NCBI RefSeq assembly: GCF_902459585.1
Contig: NZ_CABPSC010000004.1
Span: forward strand, 124,001-188,000
DNA length: 64,000 nt
Direction of reading: 5' to 3'
From: Pandoraea nosoerga
Lineage (GTDB): Bacteria > Pseudomonadota > Gammaproteobacteria > Burkholderiales > Burkholderiaceae
The stretch's first letter is position 1. Each line of letters starts with the position of its first letter. The notes under the pieces are model-generated. The model searched no databases. It was not told the origin of the DNA and saw only the letters and a program-made list of their open reading frames with translations. This document shows, in pieces, positions 44,027 through 53,288 of this stretch. A program made the translations under genes and the position numbers.

Positions 44027-44620
44027 ATGAGCACCATTGCCAAAGAAGCCATCGCCCAACTGTTCACCGAGGCCCGTACCCACAACGAGTGGCTCGACAA
44101 GCCCGTGAGCGACGAGACGTTGCGCGAACTGTACGATCTGGTGAAGTGGGGCCCGACGTCGGCCAACACCACGCCGGCGCGTATCGTGTTCGTGAAAAGC
44201 GCGCAAGCCAAGGCCCGGCTGCTCGAGTGCATGGCGCCGGGCAACGTCGAGAAGACCCGCACCGCCCCGGTAACGGCGATCATCGCCTACGACCTGAAGT
44301 TCTATGAGCACCTGCCGCGGCTGTTCCCGAACGGCGCCGACCGGATGGTGCCGATGTTCTCGGGCGATGCCGCCAAGGCAGCCGGCGCGGCGCACATGAA
44401 CAGCTCGCTGCAGGGCGGATACTTCATTCTGGCCGCGCGCGCGTTGGGGCTCGACTGCGGCCCGATGGCCGGTTTCGACGCGCAGAAGGTCAACGACACT
44501 TTCTTCGCCGGCACCGACTGGCGGGTGAACTTCATCTGCAACCTCGGCTACGGGGATCACGCCAAGCTGTTCCCGCGCAACCCGCGCCTGTCGTTCGACG
44601 AGGCCGCGCGCATCCTCTGA
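44027..44620 (+). CDS. Nitroreductase family protein, malonic semialdehyde reductase RutE-like
   Basis: The 197-residue product is a FMN-dependent nitroreductase-fold enzyme of the RutE/HadB subgroup. Diagnostic segments are [17 protein letters not shown] (FMN and Ser-rich loop), [17 protein letters not shown] and [29 protein letters not shown]. coli RutE reduces 3-oxopropionate-type products of pyrimidine breakdown; the other rut genes are absent here, so a general NAD(P)H-dependent reductase is as likely. Length equals RutE (196). It converges with nth. Confidence 0.9.
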   Translation: MSTIAKEAIAQLFTEARTHNEWLDKPVSDETLRELYDLVKWGPTSANTTPARIVFVKSAQAKARLLECMAPGNVEKTRTAPVTAIIAYDLKFYEHLPRLFPNGADRMVPMFSGDAAKAAGAAHMNSSLQGGYFILAARALGLDCGPMAGFDAQKVNDTFFAGTDWRVNFICNLGYGDHAKLFPRNPRLSFDEAARIL

Positions 44621-44749
44621 TTTCGCGCTCGGGCCATGGCGCAAGCGTGCCGGCGAGCAGAAGGCAAGACGCAGCGGGCGGCCAGAAGTCGGGACCGCCC
44701 GTTGTCGTTTCGGCCGCCGGTTGCCGTCTACGCCGGCGTGGGCCGCGCG

Positions 44750-45394
44750 TCATGCCGTCGGCGCGGGCGTCTTCGGGCGGAAATCGCACAGCGGCTCGAT
44801 CGCGCAATGCCAGCACTCGGGCTTGCGCGCCTTGCAGACGTAGCGGCCGTGCAGGATCAGCCAATGGTGTGCGTCGTGCCGGAACTCGGGCGGCGTGACA
44901 CGTTCGAGCGCCAGTTCCACCGCCAGCGGGTCCTTGCCGGGGGCGAGCCCGGTGCGATTCGCCACGCGGAAGATGTGCGTGTCCACGGCGATCGTGTCCT
45001 CGCCGAACGCCGTGTTGAGCACGACGTTCGCCGTCTTGCGGCCCACTCCCGGCAGCGCCTCGAGCGCTTCGCGCGAGCGCGGCACTTCGCCGCCGTGCCG
45101 GGCGAGCAGCAACTCGCACGTGGCGATCACGTTCTTCGCCTTCGTGCGATACAGGCCGATCGTTTTGATGTAGTCGGCCACGCCGGCTTCGCCGAGCGCG
45201 ATCATCTTTGCCGGCGTGTTGGCGTGCGCATACAGCTTGCGCGTGGCCTTGTTGACCGACACGTCGGTCGCTTGCGCGGAGAGCAGCACGGAGATCAGCA
45301 GCTCGAACGGCGACGTGTATTCGAGTTCGGTCGTCGGATTCGGATTGAGTTGCTGCAGCGTCTCGAACAGGGCACGGCGTTTGGCGTCGTTCAT
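44750..45394 (-). CDS. nth: Endonuclease III (DNA glycosylase/AP lyase)
   Basis: The 214-residue product removes oxidised pyrimidines and nicks abasic sites. The helix-hairpin-helix LPGVGRKTA carries catalytic K120 and the loop IAVDTH carries D138, both at E. coli numbers. The C-terminal [4Fe-4S] cluster ligands are visible in CKARKPECWHCAIEPLC with C-x6-C-x2-C-x5-C spacing. Length matches the family (211). The start at 45394 is the family start. rsxB lies 83 bp upstream in the same direction; the Fe-S cofactor may connect the pair. Confidence 0.96.
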   Translation of the reverse strand: MNDAKRRALFETLQQLNPNPTTELEYTSPFELLISVLLSAQATDVSVNKATRKLYAHANTPAKMIALGEAGVADYIKTIGLYRTKAKNVIATCELLLARHGGEVPRSREALEALPGVGRKTANVVLNTAFGEDTIAVDTHIFRVANRTGLAPGKDPLAVELALERVTPPEFRHDAHHWLILHGRYVCKARKPECWHCAIEPLCDFRPKTPAPTA

Positions 45395-45477
45395 GGCGTG
45401 TGGCGCGCGAGATTGGTGTTGTTCTGAATGGGCGTGTGGAAGCTGTCTGGTTTTTCGGGACGGCGCATGGGCCACGC

Positions 45478-46359
45478 CTATGGCTTGGTGAGCCCGAGCC
45501 GCTTGCGCCGCGCTTCGGCTTCGTCGATCTGCGCTTGCACGTCGGCAGACACGTTCTCCGTATTCTTCGGACCTAACCCCTGGGCGGCCAGCGCGGCCTT
45601 CTTCTGGCGAGCCCGTTCGAGTGCTGCCTGGATGATGGCTTGTTTGCGCGCCGCGGCGGCAGCCGCTTCGTCGTGGGCGACGCCCACGGGCGCGGTGCTC
45701 GCGAGGTCTGCCGCGATGCCGGCGGTCTTCACGGCCGCGGCAGGCGGTTCGCCGCCGGGCGCCGGCGCTGCCGAGGCGGAAGGGGGAGAAGAGGGGGCAA
45801 CTGGCGCGACGCGCGCCGCACGGGCGGCCAGACGCGCTTCGCGCTCGGCCTTGTCCCTGGCGAGGCGCGCCAGATGGGCTTCGTAATGCGCGCGCGCCTG
45901 GTCGGCCTGCGCCTGCGTCCAGGCATCCCAGCCGGTGCGCTCGCCCGTGACCGGCACCATGTCGATGCAGTCGACGGGACAGGGCGGCACACACAGATCG
46001 CACCCCGTGCAGCGGTCCTCGATCACCGTGTGCATGAGCTTGGCGGCGCCGACGATGGCGTCGACCGGGCAGGCCTGCAGGCACAGCGTACAGCCGATGC
46101 ACAGCGATTCGTCGATGACGGCGCGCGGACGCGGACGTTCCGCGCCATTCTCCGGATTGAGCGGGATGACGGGACGCCCAAGCAGCCCGGCCAGCCGTGC
46201 GACGCCTTGCGCACCGCCCGGCGGGCATTGGTTATAGCTCGCCTGGGCGCTCGCGATGGCGTCGGCATAGGGACGGCAGCCGGCATAACCGCACTTGGTG
46301 CACTGCGTCTGGGGCAATAAGGCATCGATGCGCTGCGCGAGCGCGCTGACTTCGGACAC
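45478..46359 (-). CDS. rsxB: Electron transport complex RsxB/RnfB-type ferredoxin
   Basis: The 293-residue product carries an N-terminal Fe-S domain with C20-x2-C23-x4-C28-x16-C45 (the Rnf-type 4Fe-4S domain) and two ferredoxin repeats, C87IGC90TLC93LQAC97 and C117TGC120DLC123VPPC127. Unlike E. coli RsxB it lacks the N-terminal membrane helix. About 150 C-terminal residues are Ala/Arg/Pro-rich and partly helical, with no recognised domain. No other rsx/rnf genes occur in the window, so it probably acts as a soluble ferredoxin-like protein. nth follows directly. Confidence 0.9.
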   Translation of the reverse strand: MSEVSALAQRIDALLPQTQCTKCGYAGCRPYADAIASAQASYNQCPPGGAQGVARLAGLLGRPVIPLNPENGAERPRPRAVIDESLCIGCTLCLQACPVDAIVGAAKLMHTVIEDRCTGCDLCVPPCPVDCIDMVPVTGERTGWDAWTQAQADQARAHYEAHLARLARDKAEREARLAARAARVAPVAPSSPPSASAAPAPGGEPPAAAVKTAGIAADLASTAPVGVAHDEAAAAAARKQAIIQAALERARQKKAALAAQGLGPKNTENVSADVQAQIDEAEARRKRLGLTKP

Positions 46360-46426
46360 GACTTTTGTGGGGGATTCAGCGGAAACTCGAATTATCCTTC
46401 ATTTTATGAAAACCCTGAAACCGATG

Positions 46427-46435
46427 TGCCATAAT
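46427..46435 (+). promoter_or_regulatory. Extended -10 element before the TetR gene
   Basis: TGC-CATAAT resembles the extended -10 form (one change in the hexamer), 28 bp before the TetR ATG. No good -35. Confidence 0.4.
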
Positions 46436-46463
46436 TCCGCCCGTTGAGAACGACCGGCCGATC

Positions 46464-47102
46464 ATGACCACATCAGCATCGAAGATCAAACGCGACCCCG
46501 AACGCACCCGCCAGCGCATTCTCGATGCCGCGACGCAAGCGTTCGCGGAACTCGGTTCCAGCGGTGCGCGCGTGGATGGCATCGCGCGCCGCGCCGAGGT
46601 CAACGAACGCATGCTGTATTACTACTTCGGTTCCAAGGACGGGCTCTACCTGGCAGTGCTCGAAGAAGTGTACGGCGCATTCAATCGCGCGGAGCACGCG
46701 CTCAAGCTCGATGCGCTCCCGCCGCTGCGAGCGATCGCCGAATTGGCGCATTTCGTCTGGGACTACTACGCCGAGCACCCGGAACTCATCCGCCTCATCA
46801 ACAACGAGAATCTCCACGGCGCCGACTCGATGAAGAAGTCGAGCGAGATCCCTCAACAGGTCTCGCCCATCGTCGATCTGCTCAAGCAGACGCTCGCCCG
46901 CGGCCAGGCCAGCGGCGAGATCCGCCAGGGCATCGATGCGATTTCGCTTTACGTGACGATCTCCGCGATGGGCTATTACGTGATGTCCAATCGCCATACG
47001 CTGGCCATCGTGATGGGCCGTGATTACGCGAAAGAAGACGAGCGCGAGTCGTACACGGACTTCAATACGCAGATGCTAATGGATGCGTTGCGTGTGCGCT
47101 GA
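46464..47102 (+). CDS. TetR/AcrR family transcriptional regulator
   Basis: The 212-residue product has the TetR helix-turn-helix at about residues 15-60 (RTRQRILDAATQAFAELG, GIARRAEVNERMLYYYFGSKDGLY) and an all-helical ligand-binding domain. The C-terminal segment YVTISAMGYYVMSNRHTLAIVMGRDY is typical of the CerR/RutR-like C-terminal domain that recognises pyrimidines or small acids, but the ligand is not certain. It diverges from rsxB and converges with phaZ across a strong bidirectional terminator. Confidence 0.9.
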   Translation: MTTSASKIKRDPERTRQRILDAATQAFAELGSSGARVDGIARRAEVNERMLYYYFGSKDGLYLAVLEEVYGAFNRAEHALKLDALPPLRAIAELAHFVWDYYAEHPELIRLINNENLHGADSMKKSSEIPQQVSPIVDLLKQTLARGQASGEIRQGIDAISLYVTISAMGYYVMSNRHTLAIVMGRDYAKEDERESYTDFNTQMLMDALRVR

Positions 47103-47134
47103 CCCGCCCTGCCGTTTGCGCGAATCCCAAACGG

Positions 47135-47168
47135 AACCGCCGCGAGAGCCAAGGCCCTCGCGGCGGTT
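47135..47168. terminator. Bidirectional terminator between TetR and phaZ genes
   Basis: AACCGCCGCGAG and CTCGCGGCGGTT form a perfect 12-bp stem with a 10-base loop and TTTT immediately after in the plus direction. It lies between convergent genes. Confidence 0.85.
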
Positions 47169-47224
47169 TTCGTATGGGGGGCGAAAGGGAGTCAGGGAGC
47201 CGCCGCAGCCGCTGCAACTGCCCG

Positions 47225-48466
47225 TCAGCCGTGTTTTGCGATGAAGTCGCGGATCTGCGGGTAAATCACATTGCGCCAGCGGCTGCCCGAGAAGATGCCG
47301 TAATGGCCGCACGAGGGCGCCGTGAAGTGGGAGCGGCGTTTGGCCGGAATGCCCGTGCACAGGTCGTGTGCGGCCTGCGTCTGGCCGCTGCCCGAGATGT
47401 CGTCGAGCTCGCCTTCGATGGTGAAGAGCGCCGTCGTCTTGATGTCCTGGGGACGCACGCGCTGGCCGGCCACGTCCCACGTGCCGCGCGCGAGGCTGAA
47501 GTCCTGAAACACCGTCTTGATCGTGTCGAGATAGTACTCGGCAGCCATGTCCAGCACGGCGTTGTACTCGTCGTAGAAGCGGCGATGGGCTTGCGCGTCG
47601 TCGTTGTCGCCGCGTATCAGATCGAGATAGAAGTCCCAGTGCGACTTCAGGTGGCGGTCCGGATTCATCGCGACGAAGCCCGCGTGCTGCAGGAAGCCGG
47701 GATAGACCATGCGGCCCGCGCCGGGATAGTTTGCCGGCACCGGGTGGATCACGTGATTCTCGAACCACTCGTAGGATTTGTTGGTGGCGAGCGAGTTGAC
47801 CGACGTCGGGCTCTTGCGGGCGTCGATCGGGCCGCCCATCATCGTCATCGTCTTGGGCGTCGTCTCGCCGTTCGAGGCCATGAGCGAGATCGCGCCAAGC
47901 ACGGGCACGGTCGGCTGGCACACCGAAATCACGTGGAGGTTCTCCGCGCCGATGTGGCGGATGAACTCCTGGATGTAGGCAACGTAGTCGTCTAGATGAA
48001 AGGGGCCGGCCTCGACCGGCACCATGCGCGCGTCGACCCAGTCCGTGATGTAGACCTTATGGTCTCTGAGCAGCGTGCGGACCGTATCGCGCAGCAGCGT
48101 GGCGTGATGGCCCGAGAGCGGCGCCACGACCAGCACGACCGGATCGTCCTTGAGCTGGCCGACGGCGCTCGCGTCGTCGGCATAGCGCTTGAAGCGCAGC
48201 AGACGGCAGAACGGCTTTTCCATCGCGGTCATTTCCACGACCGGAATGTTATGGCCGTCGACCTCCACCGCCTTGATGTTGAATTCGGGTTTTTCGTAGT
48301 CTTTGCCGAGCCGGTAGAGCAGTTCGTATCCGGCGGCGATGCGCGGGGCCCCGGGCATCATGGCAAGGAGGCTGCCCGGGTTGACGAAAGTCGTCGCAGC
48401 GGCCTTTGCCCACGTGGTGAGGGGGTTCAGCCACGCGCGGTTGTACTCATGAATCTGATACAGCAT
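47225..48466 (-). CDS. phaZ: Intracellular polyhydroxyalkanoate depolymerase
   Basis: The 413-residue product degrades stored PHA granules. It has an alpha/beta hydrolase core in which the nucleophile is C183 in VISVCQPTVPVL, the same residue number as in Ralstonia eutropha PhaZ1, and ASCGHYGIFSG holds the catalytic His. The N-terminal MLYQIHEYNRAWLNPLT is the family start, which places the ATG at 48466. PHA synthase genes are not in the window. Upstream, at 48522-48619, lies an AT-rich region with an OxyR-like dyad. Confidence 0.95.
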   Translation of the reverse strand: MLYQIHEYNRAWLNPLTTWAKAAATTFVNPGSLLAMMPGAPRIAAGYELLYRLGKDYEKPEFNIKAVEVDGHNIPVVEMTAMEKPFCRLLRFKRYADDASAVGQLKDDPVVLVVAPLSGHHATLLRDTVRTLLRDHKVYITDWVDARMVPVEAGPFHLDDYVAYIQEFIRHIGAENLHVISVCQPTVPVLGAISLMASNGETTPKTMTMMGGPIDARKSPTSVNSLATNKSYEWFENHVIHPVPANYPGAGRMVYPGFLQHAGFVAMNPDRHLKSHWDFYLDLIRGDNDDAQAHRRFYDEYNAVLDMAAEYYLDTIKTVFQDFSLARGTWDVAGQRVRPQDIKTTALFTIEGELDDISGSGQTQAAHDLCTGIPAKRRSHFTAPSCGHYGIFSGSRWRNVIYPQIRDFIAKHG

Positions 48467-48521
48467 GTTGTGTGCCCTGAGGCGGAGGATGAGGGAATTA
48501 TGCAACCGTTTAGCGCGGCTG

Positions 48522-48619
48522 TGCAACGCAGCATAACCCTGATATATGGCATTTGCGCATCAGATCGATAGTCTGAGCTTATTCCATCGATTGTCATTAA
48601 CTATCGATGCTGCGTTGCA
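48522..48619. repeat. Nested inverted repeats upstream of phaZ
   Basis: TGCAACGCAGCAT (48522-48534) and its exact complement ATGCTGCGTTGCA (48607-48619) flank a 72-bp interval, and ATCGATAG (48564-48571) pairs with CTATCGAT (48601-48608) inside it. The outer arms could form a cruciform or RNA hairpin on the phaZ leader side. Confidence 0.75.
48568..48604. promoter_or_regulatory. OxyR-like binding site upstream of phaZ
   Basis: The spacing ATAG-N7-TTAT-N7-ATTG-N7-CTAT fits the OxyR consensus ATAG-N7-CTAT-N7-ATAG-N7-CTAT in 14 of 16 fixed positions. It lies about 100-140 bp upstream of the phaZ ATG. The flanks extend the outer half-sites to ATCGATAG and CTATCGAT. Confidence 0.5.
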
Positions 48620-48631
48620 GCAAAGGCGCAT

Positions 48632-48657
48632 AAAAAAAGCCCGCCGGGACGGCGGGC
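48632..48657 (-). terminator. Rho-independent terminator of tyrB
   Basis: On the minus strand GCCCGCCG-TCC-CGGCGGGC is followed by TTTTTTTAT, just 28 bp after the tyrB stop. Confidence 0.9.
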
Positions 48658-48684
48658 CTTTCACGTCGCGGGCGTCGAAGCGGA

Positions 48685-49884
48685 TTACTTCAGCACGGCG
48701 GCGATCGCATCGACCACGTGGTCGATATTCCCGTCGTTGAGCGCGGCCACGCAGATGCGGCCCGTGCTCACGGCATAGATGCCGAATTCCTCGCGCAGAC
48801 GCTCCACCTGGTCGGCCGTGAGACCAGAGTACGAGAACATGCCGCGCTGCTTGATCACGAACGAGAAGTCGCGCTCCACGCCCTTGGCGCGCAGCTTTTC
48901 GACCAGCTTCAGGCGCATGTCGCGGATGCGCTCGCGCATTTCGGCCAACTCTTCTTCCCACAGGGCGCGCAGCTCCGGGTTGCCGAGGACGGCGGCGACG
49001 ACCGAGCCGCCGTGCGTCGGCGGGTTCGAATAGTTCGTGCGGATCACGCGCTTGAGTTGCGAGAGCACGCGGGCCGATTCGTCCTTGCTGGCCGTGACGA
49101 TGGACAGGGCGCCGACGCGCTCGCCATACAGCGAGAACGACTTCGAGAACGAGCTCGATACGAAGAAGTTGAGGCCGGCCGAGGCGAACAGGCGCACCAC
49201 CGCGGCGTCGGCGTCGATGCCGTCACCGAAGCCTTGATAGGCGATGTCGAGGAACGGCACCAGCTTGCGGGCCTTTACGACGTCCACGACTTGCGTCCAC
49301 TGATCCATCGTCAGGTCGACGCCGGTCGGGTTATGGCAGCAGGCGTGCAGCACGACGATCGTGCCTTCCGGCTCTTCGCCGAGGCGCTCGAGCATGCCCT
49401 TGAGGTTCACGCCGTGGGTGGCGGCGTCGTAGTACGGGTACGAAATGACGTTGAAGCCGGCTTGCGTGAACAGGGCGCGATGGTTTTCCCAGCTCGGGTC
49501 GCTGATGGCGACGTTGGCGTTCGGCGTCAACTGCTTGAGGAAGTCGGCGCCGATCTTCAGCGCGCCGGTGCCGCCCAGCGCCTGGGCGGTGATCACGCGG
49601 CCTTCGGCCAGCACGGGCGAGTCCTTGCCGAACAGCATTTCCTGGACGGCCTTGTCGTAGGCGGCAATGCCTTCGATCGGCAGGTAGCCACGCGGCAGGC
49701 CCGCGGCCACGCGTTGTTCTTCCGCTGCCTTGACGGCTTTGAGCAGGGGCAGCTTGCCTTCCGCGTTGAAATACACGCCCACGCCCAGGTTCACCTTATT
49801 GGTGCGGTGATCGGCGTTGTAGGCTTCGTTCAGGCCAAGGATGGGGTCGCGCGGAGCGAGTTCGACAGCGGAGAAGAGAGTCAT
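48685..49884 (-). CDS. tyrB: Aromatic amino acid / aspartate aminotransferase
   Basis: The 399-residue product is a fold-type I aminotransferase of the AspC/TyrB group. Typical segments are NLGVGVYFNAEGKLPLL (32-48), QALGGTGALKIGADFL, SDPSWENHRALF, CCHNPTGVDLT and the PLP site VSSSFSKSFSLYGERVG. The C-terminal RGMFSYSGL and YAVSTGRICVA are TyrB/AspC conserved. It interconverts aspartate or aromatic amino acids with 2-oxoglutarate; the exact preference is not decided by sequence. A strong terminator follows; it is divergent from uvrB. Confidence 0.93.
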   Translation of the reverse strand: MTLFSAVELAPRDPILGLNEAYNADHRTNKVNLGVGVYFNAEGKLPLLKAVKAAEEQRVAAGLPRGYLPIEGIAAYDKAVQEMLFGKDSPVLAEGRVITAQALGGTGALKIGADFLKQLTPNANVAISDPSWENHRALFTQAGFNVISYPYYDAATHGVNLKGMLERLGEEPEGTIVVLHACCHNPTGVDLTMDQWTQVVDVVKARKLVPFLDIAYQGFGDGIDADAAVVRLFASAGLNFFVSSSFSKSFSLYGERVGALSIVTASKDESARVLSQLKRVIRTNYSNPPTHGGSVVAAVLGNPELRALWEEELAEMRERIRDMRLKLVEKLRAKGVERDFSFVIKQRGMFSYSGLTADQVERLREEFGIYAVSTGRICVAALNDGNIDHVVDAIAAVLK

Positions 49885-50272
49885 TTCGACGGCTCGAAGC
49901 AGGTAGTAGGAAAGTGCAGCGGGCCGGTCGCGGCATGCACGGCATCAGCCCAACGGGCTATTTTAGCCAAGATTGACCGCGCTTGTGGTGAATGCCGGGT
50001 GCCTGTGTGCGGTTTGGGCACGATTTGGTGGTATTTCGGCACGAAAACTGCCAAACAATGCCAGAAATTGACGAAATGGCGGAAACTCGGCGGGCGGCGG
50101 GCGGCGGCCAGTTTGGCGGGCGCGCGCACGCCGGGCACTGGCTGCGCGGCCTCGGCCCGGCGCGCATCCGGGAGGGGCAAGCGCGCAGGCTTGTCCATGT
50201 CACCCATCGGCGTCAGGGATCGGCCCGACGCGCTAGAATGGCAGATTCCGTCCCTCATGCTCGCACCCCGCC
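49885..50272. other. Intergenic region between tyrB and uvrB
   Basis: The 388-bp region must hold both promoters. Towards uvrB there is a TAGAAT hexamer (50234-50239), 33 bp before the ATG, without a clear -35; no LexA box of the CTGT-N8-ACAG type was found. On the tyrB side a repeated GGCAC/TTTGGC pattern occurs (50020-50075). No gene is seen. Confidence 0.4.
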
Positions 50273-52360
50273 ATGACCCCTGCGGCTGACAACGATCTCG
50301 ACGAAAGCAAGTTCCTGACGTTCCCGGATTCGCCTTATCAGCTCTACTGTCCGTTTCCGCCGGCCGGGGACCAGCCGACGGCCATCGAGCAACTGGTCGA
50401 AGGTGTCGAGGACGGCCTGGCGTTCCAGACGCTGCTCGGCGTGACCGGCTCGGGCAAGACCTTCACGATGGCCAACGTCATCGCGCGCCTGGGGCGCCCG
50501 GCCATCGTGTTCGCCCCGAACAAGACACTGGCCGCCCAGCTGTACTCGGAGTTCCGCGAGTTCTTCCCGCGCAACGCCGTCGAGTACTTCGTCTCGTACT
50601 ACGACTATTACCAGCCCGAGGCCTACGTGCCGCAGCGCGATCTGTTCATCGAGAAGGATTCGTCGGTCAACGAGCACATCGAGCAGATGCGCCTGTCGGC
50701 GACCAAAAGCCTGCTCGAGCGCCGCGACGTGGTGATCGTGGCGACGGTGTCGGCGATTTACGGTATCGGTAATCCCAACGAATACCATCAGATGATCCTG
50801 ACGCTGCGCCAGGGCGACAAGATGGGGCAGCGCGAGATCATCGCGCGCCTGATCGCCATGCAGTACACGCGCAACGAGACCGATTTCGGGCGCGGCACGT
50901 TCCGCGTGCGCGGCGACACGATCGACATCTTCCCGGCGGAGCACGCCGAGCTGGCGCTGCGCGTCGAGCTGTTCGACGACGAAGTCGACACGTTGCAGCT
51001 ATTCGACCCCTTGACCGGGCGCGTGCGGCAGAAGGTGCCGCGCTTCACGGTGTATCCGTCCTCGCACTACGTGACGCCGCGAGACACCGTACTGCGCGCC
51101 ATCGAGACCATCAAGGAGGAACTGCGCGAGCGGCTTGACTACTTCTACAAGGAAGGCAAGCTCGTCGAGGCGCAACGGCTCGAGCAGCGCACGCGTTTCG
51201 ATCTCGAAATGCTGCAGGAGCTGGGCTTTTGCAAGGGCATCGAAAACTATTCGCGCCACCTGTCGGGCGCTGCGCCGGGCGAGCCGCCGCCCACGCTCGT
51301 CGACTATCTGCCGCCCGACGCCCTGATGTTCCTGGACGAGTCGCATGTGCTCATTGGCCAGCTCAACGGCATGTACAACGGCGACCGGGCGCGCAAGGAG
51401 AATCTGGTCAACTACGGCTTTCGTCTGCCGTCGGCGCTGGACAACCGTCCGCTCAAATTCGCCGAATACGAACGCAAGATGCGTCAAGCGATCTTCGTGT
51501 CGGCCACGCCGGCCGACTACGAAAAGCAGCGCACGGGCCAGGTGGTGGAGCAGGTGGTGCGGCCCACGGGGCTGATCGATCCGGTGATCATCGTGCGCCC
51601 CGCGCGTACTCAGGTCGACGACGTGCTTTCCGAGATCAACAAGCGCGTCGCCGTCGAAGAGCGCGTGCTCGTCACCACGCTCACGAAGCGCATGGCCGAG
51701 CAGCTCACCGAATACCTTTCCGACAACGGCGTGAAGGTCCGTTATCTGCACAGCGACATCGATACCGTGGAGCGCGTGGAGATCATCCGTGATTTGCGGC
51801 TCGGCGCATTCGACGTGCTGGTGGGGATCAACCTGCTGCGCGAGGGGCTCGACATTCCGGAAGTTTCACTCGTCGCGATTCTCGACGCCGACAAGGAAGG
51901 TTTTCTGCGCGCGGAGCGCTCGCTCATCCAGACGATCGGGCGCGCCGCACGCAACGTGAACGGCACGGCCATCCTCTATGCGGACAAGATGACCGATTCC
52001 ATGGCGCGGGCGATCAGCGAGACGGAGCGTCGACGTGCCAAGCAGATCGCGCATAACGAGGCGCACGGCATCGTGCCGCAGGGCGTGAAAAAGCGCATCA
52101 AGGACATCATCGACGGCGTCTACGATCCGCAGGATGCGAAGGCCGAACTCGCCGAAGCGAAGGAGCAGGCGCACTACCAGGACATGTCGGAAAAGCAGTT
52201 GGCGCGCGAGATCAAGAAGCTCGAGAAGCAGATGCAGGAACACGCCCGCAACCTCGAATTCGAGAAGGCCGCGAAGGTGCGCGACCAATTGCTGCACGTC
52301 AAGGCGCTGGTGTTCGGCACGGACGGCGCGAGCGAGGCCGAACTGGGGCCGAAGGTTTGA
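50273..52360 (+). CDS. uvrB: Excinuclease ABC subunit B
   Basis: The 695-residue product is the damage-recognition helicase-like subunit of nucleotide excision repair. Walker A is GVTGSGKT (56-63), the beta-hairpin region is [12 protein letters not shown], and helicase motifs include [20 protein letters not shown], and QTIGRAARN. The C-terminal UVR motif ([23 protein letters not shown] part, last 45 residues) binds UvrC. The start at 50273 fits the family. The phosphatase gene follows after 45 bp. Confidence 0.97.
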   Translation: MTPAADNDLDESKFLTFPDSPYQLYCPFPPAGDQPTAIEQLVEGVEDGLAFQTLLGVTGSGKTFTMANVIARLGRPAIVFAPNKTLAAQLYSEFREFFPRNAVEYFVSYYDYYQPEAYVPQRDLFIEKDSSVNEHIEQMRLSATKSLLERRDVVIVATVSAIYGIGNPNEYHQMILTLRQGDKMGQREIIARLIAMQYTRNETDFGRGTFRVRGDTIDIFPAEHAELALRVELFDDEVDTLQLFDPLTGRVRQKVPRFTVYPSSHYVTPRDTVLRAIETIKEELRERLDYFYKEGKLVEAQRLEQRTRFDLEMLQELGFCKGIENYSRHLSGAAPGEPPPTLVDYLPPDALMFLDESHVLIGQLNGMYNGDRARKENLVNYGFRLPSALDNRPLKFAEYERKMRQAIFVSATPADYEKQRTGQVVEQVVRPTGLIDPVIIVRPARTQVDDVLSEINKRVAVEERVLVTTLTKRMAEQLTEYLSDNGVKVRYLHSDIDTVERVEIIRDLRLGAFDVLVGINLLREGLDIPEVSLVAILDADKEGFLRAERSLIQTIGRAARNVNGTAILYADKMTDSMARAISETERRRAKQIAHNEAHGIVPQGVKKRIKDIIDGVYDPQDAKAELAEAKEQAHYQDMSEKQLAREIKKLEKQMQEHARNLEFEKAAKVRDQLLHVKALVFGTDGASEAELGPKV

Positions 52361-52405
52361 GTCGGGCCTGGGCCCGGCATGCGGGAAACAACACGAATAT
52401 CACGA

Positions 52406-52891
52406 ATGAAGAAGACGTCGGTTCTGTTCGTTTGCATGGGCAACATCTGCCGTTCGCCGAGCGCGGACGGTATTTTTCGTCATCGTTTGGCCGAGGCCGG
52501 ACTGTCCGGATTCGTCGAGGTGGATTCGGCGGGCACGCACAGTTATCACCTGGGGCACGCCCCCGACGTGCGAACGCAGGCTGCGGCCAGGCGCCGGGGT
52601 TACGATCTGAGCGCGCTGGTCGCCCGCCGTGTCGAGGCGGGCGACTTCGAGCGTTTCGACTGGATCGTCGCCATGGACGATGCGAACGTCGCGGAGCTCA
52701 TGGCGCGCTGCCCGGCCGGGCAAAGTCACAAAATCGTGCGTCTGATGGATTTCGCCACGAGACACGATGCCACCGAGGTGCCCGATCCATACTACGGCGG
52801 CGAACAGGGCTTCGAGACGGTGCTCGACTACATCGAGGACGGCCTAGACGGCTTGCTCGAGCGGCTCAGGCAGGACGCGCAGAGCAAGTAA
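52406..52891 (+). CDS. Low-molecular-weight protein tyrosine phosphatase
   Basis: The 161-residue product has the active-site loop VCMGNICRSP with nucleophile C10 and R16 (C-x5-R-S) and the general-acid segment DPYYGG near residue 133. It is soluble and of the usual size. Bacterial members act on kinases of capsule synthesis, arginine phosphate or other targets; no capsule genes are near. The ATG at 52406 gives the family start MKKTSVLFVCMGN; the frame extends to 52379. It follows uvrB by 45 bp. Confidence 0.93.
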   Translation: MKKTSVLFVCMGNICRSPSADGIFRHRLAEAGLSGFVEVDSAGTHSYHLGHAPDVRTQAAARRRGYDLSALVARRVEAGDFERFDWIVAMDDANVAELMARCPAGQSHKIVRLMDFATRHDATEVPDPYYGGEQGFETVLDYIEDGLDGLLERLRQDAQSK

Positions 52892-53288
52892 GTCGCCGCT
52901 CACCGCCGCACCACATTACCGGCGCTCATTACCGTCGTCCATTACCGTCGTCGATTTCCCTCGTCATTCCCTCGTCATTCCCTCGTCATTCCCTCGTCAT
53001 TACCCGGCACATGACGCGCCGCGTCGATGCGGCGTGGTCGCAGGCCGCGAACCGCGGCGCTCGAACCGAGGCCCCGCCAGCGCCCGAACGCACCCTGCGG
53101 CGGCTGGGACGCCGCTTTCCCGCTGACCACGGATAGGGCTATCATTCGGCCAGCCATTCGCCCGGCGCGCGGCTTGCGTATTTGCCTGAACCCGCGCATG
53201 CGTCGCCGTCTGTGCGACCTGCCTGCGTCCGTTGCCTTCACGTCTCCTGTTCTCGTTTTTTCCCGTCTCCTTTCCGATCGCCCCATAG
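52892..53288. other. Gene-free stretch with repeats
   Basis: The 397-bp stretch between the phosphatase gene and the membrane protein gene holds the tandem repeats listed next. No promoter pair or ribosome-binding site was convincing; the AT-richer part near 53235-53265, with T-runs, is the best candidate region for the downstream promoter. Confidence 0.4.
52927..53001. repeat. Tandem repeats of 13 and 11 bp
   Basis: Two copies of CATTACCGTCGTC (about 52927 and 52940) are followed by four exact copies of CCCTCGTCATT (52958, 52969, 52980 and 52991). Confidence 0.88.

Noticed and set aside
49885-50272. LexA box before uvrB
   Set aside because: No CTGT-N8-ACAG pattern was found in the intergenic region, although uvrB is SOS-controlled in E. 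coli.
52927-53001. Repeat arrays as CRISPR
   Set aside because: Units are 10-15 bp with no spacers and no cas genes nearby, so they are plain tandem repeats.
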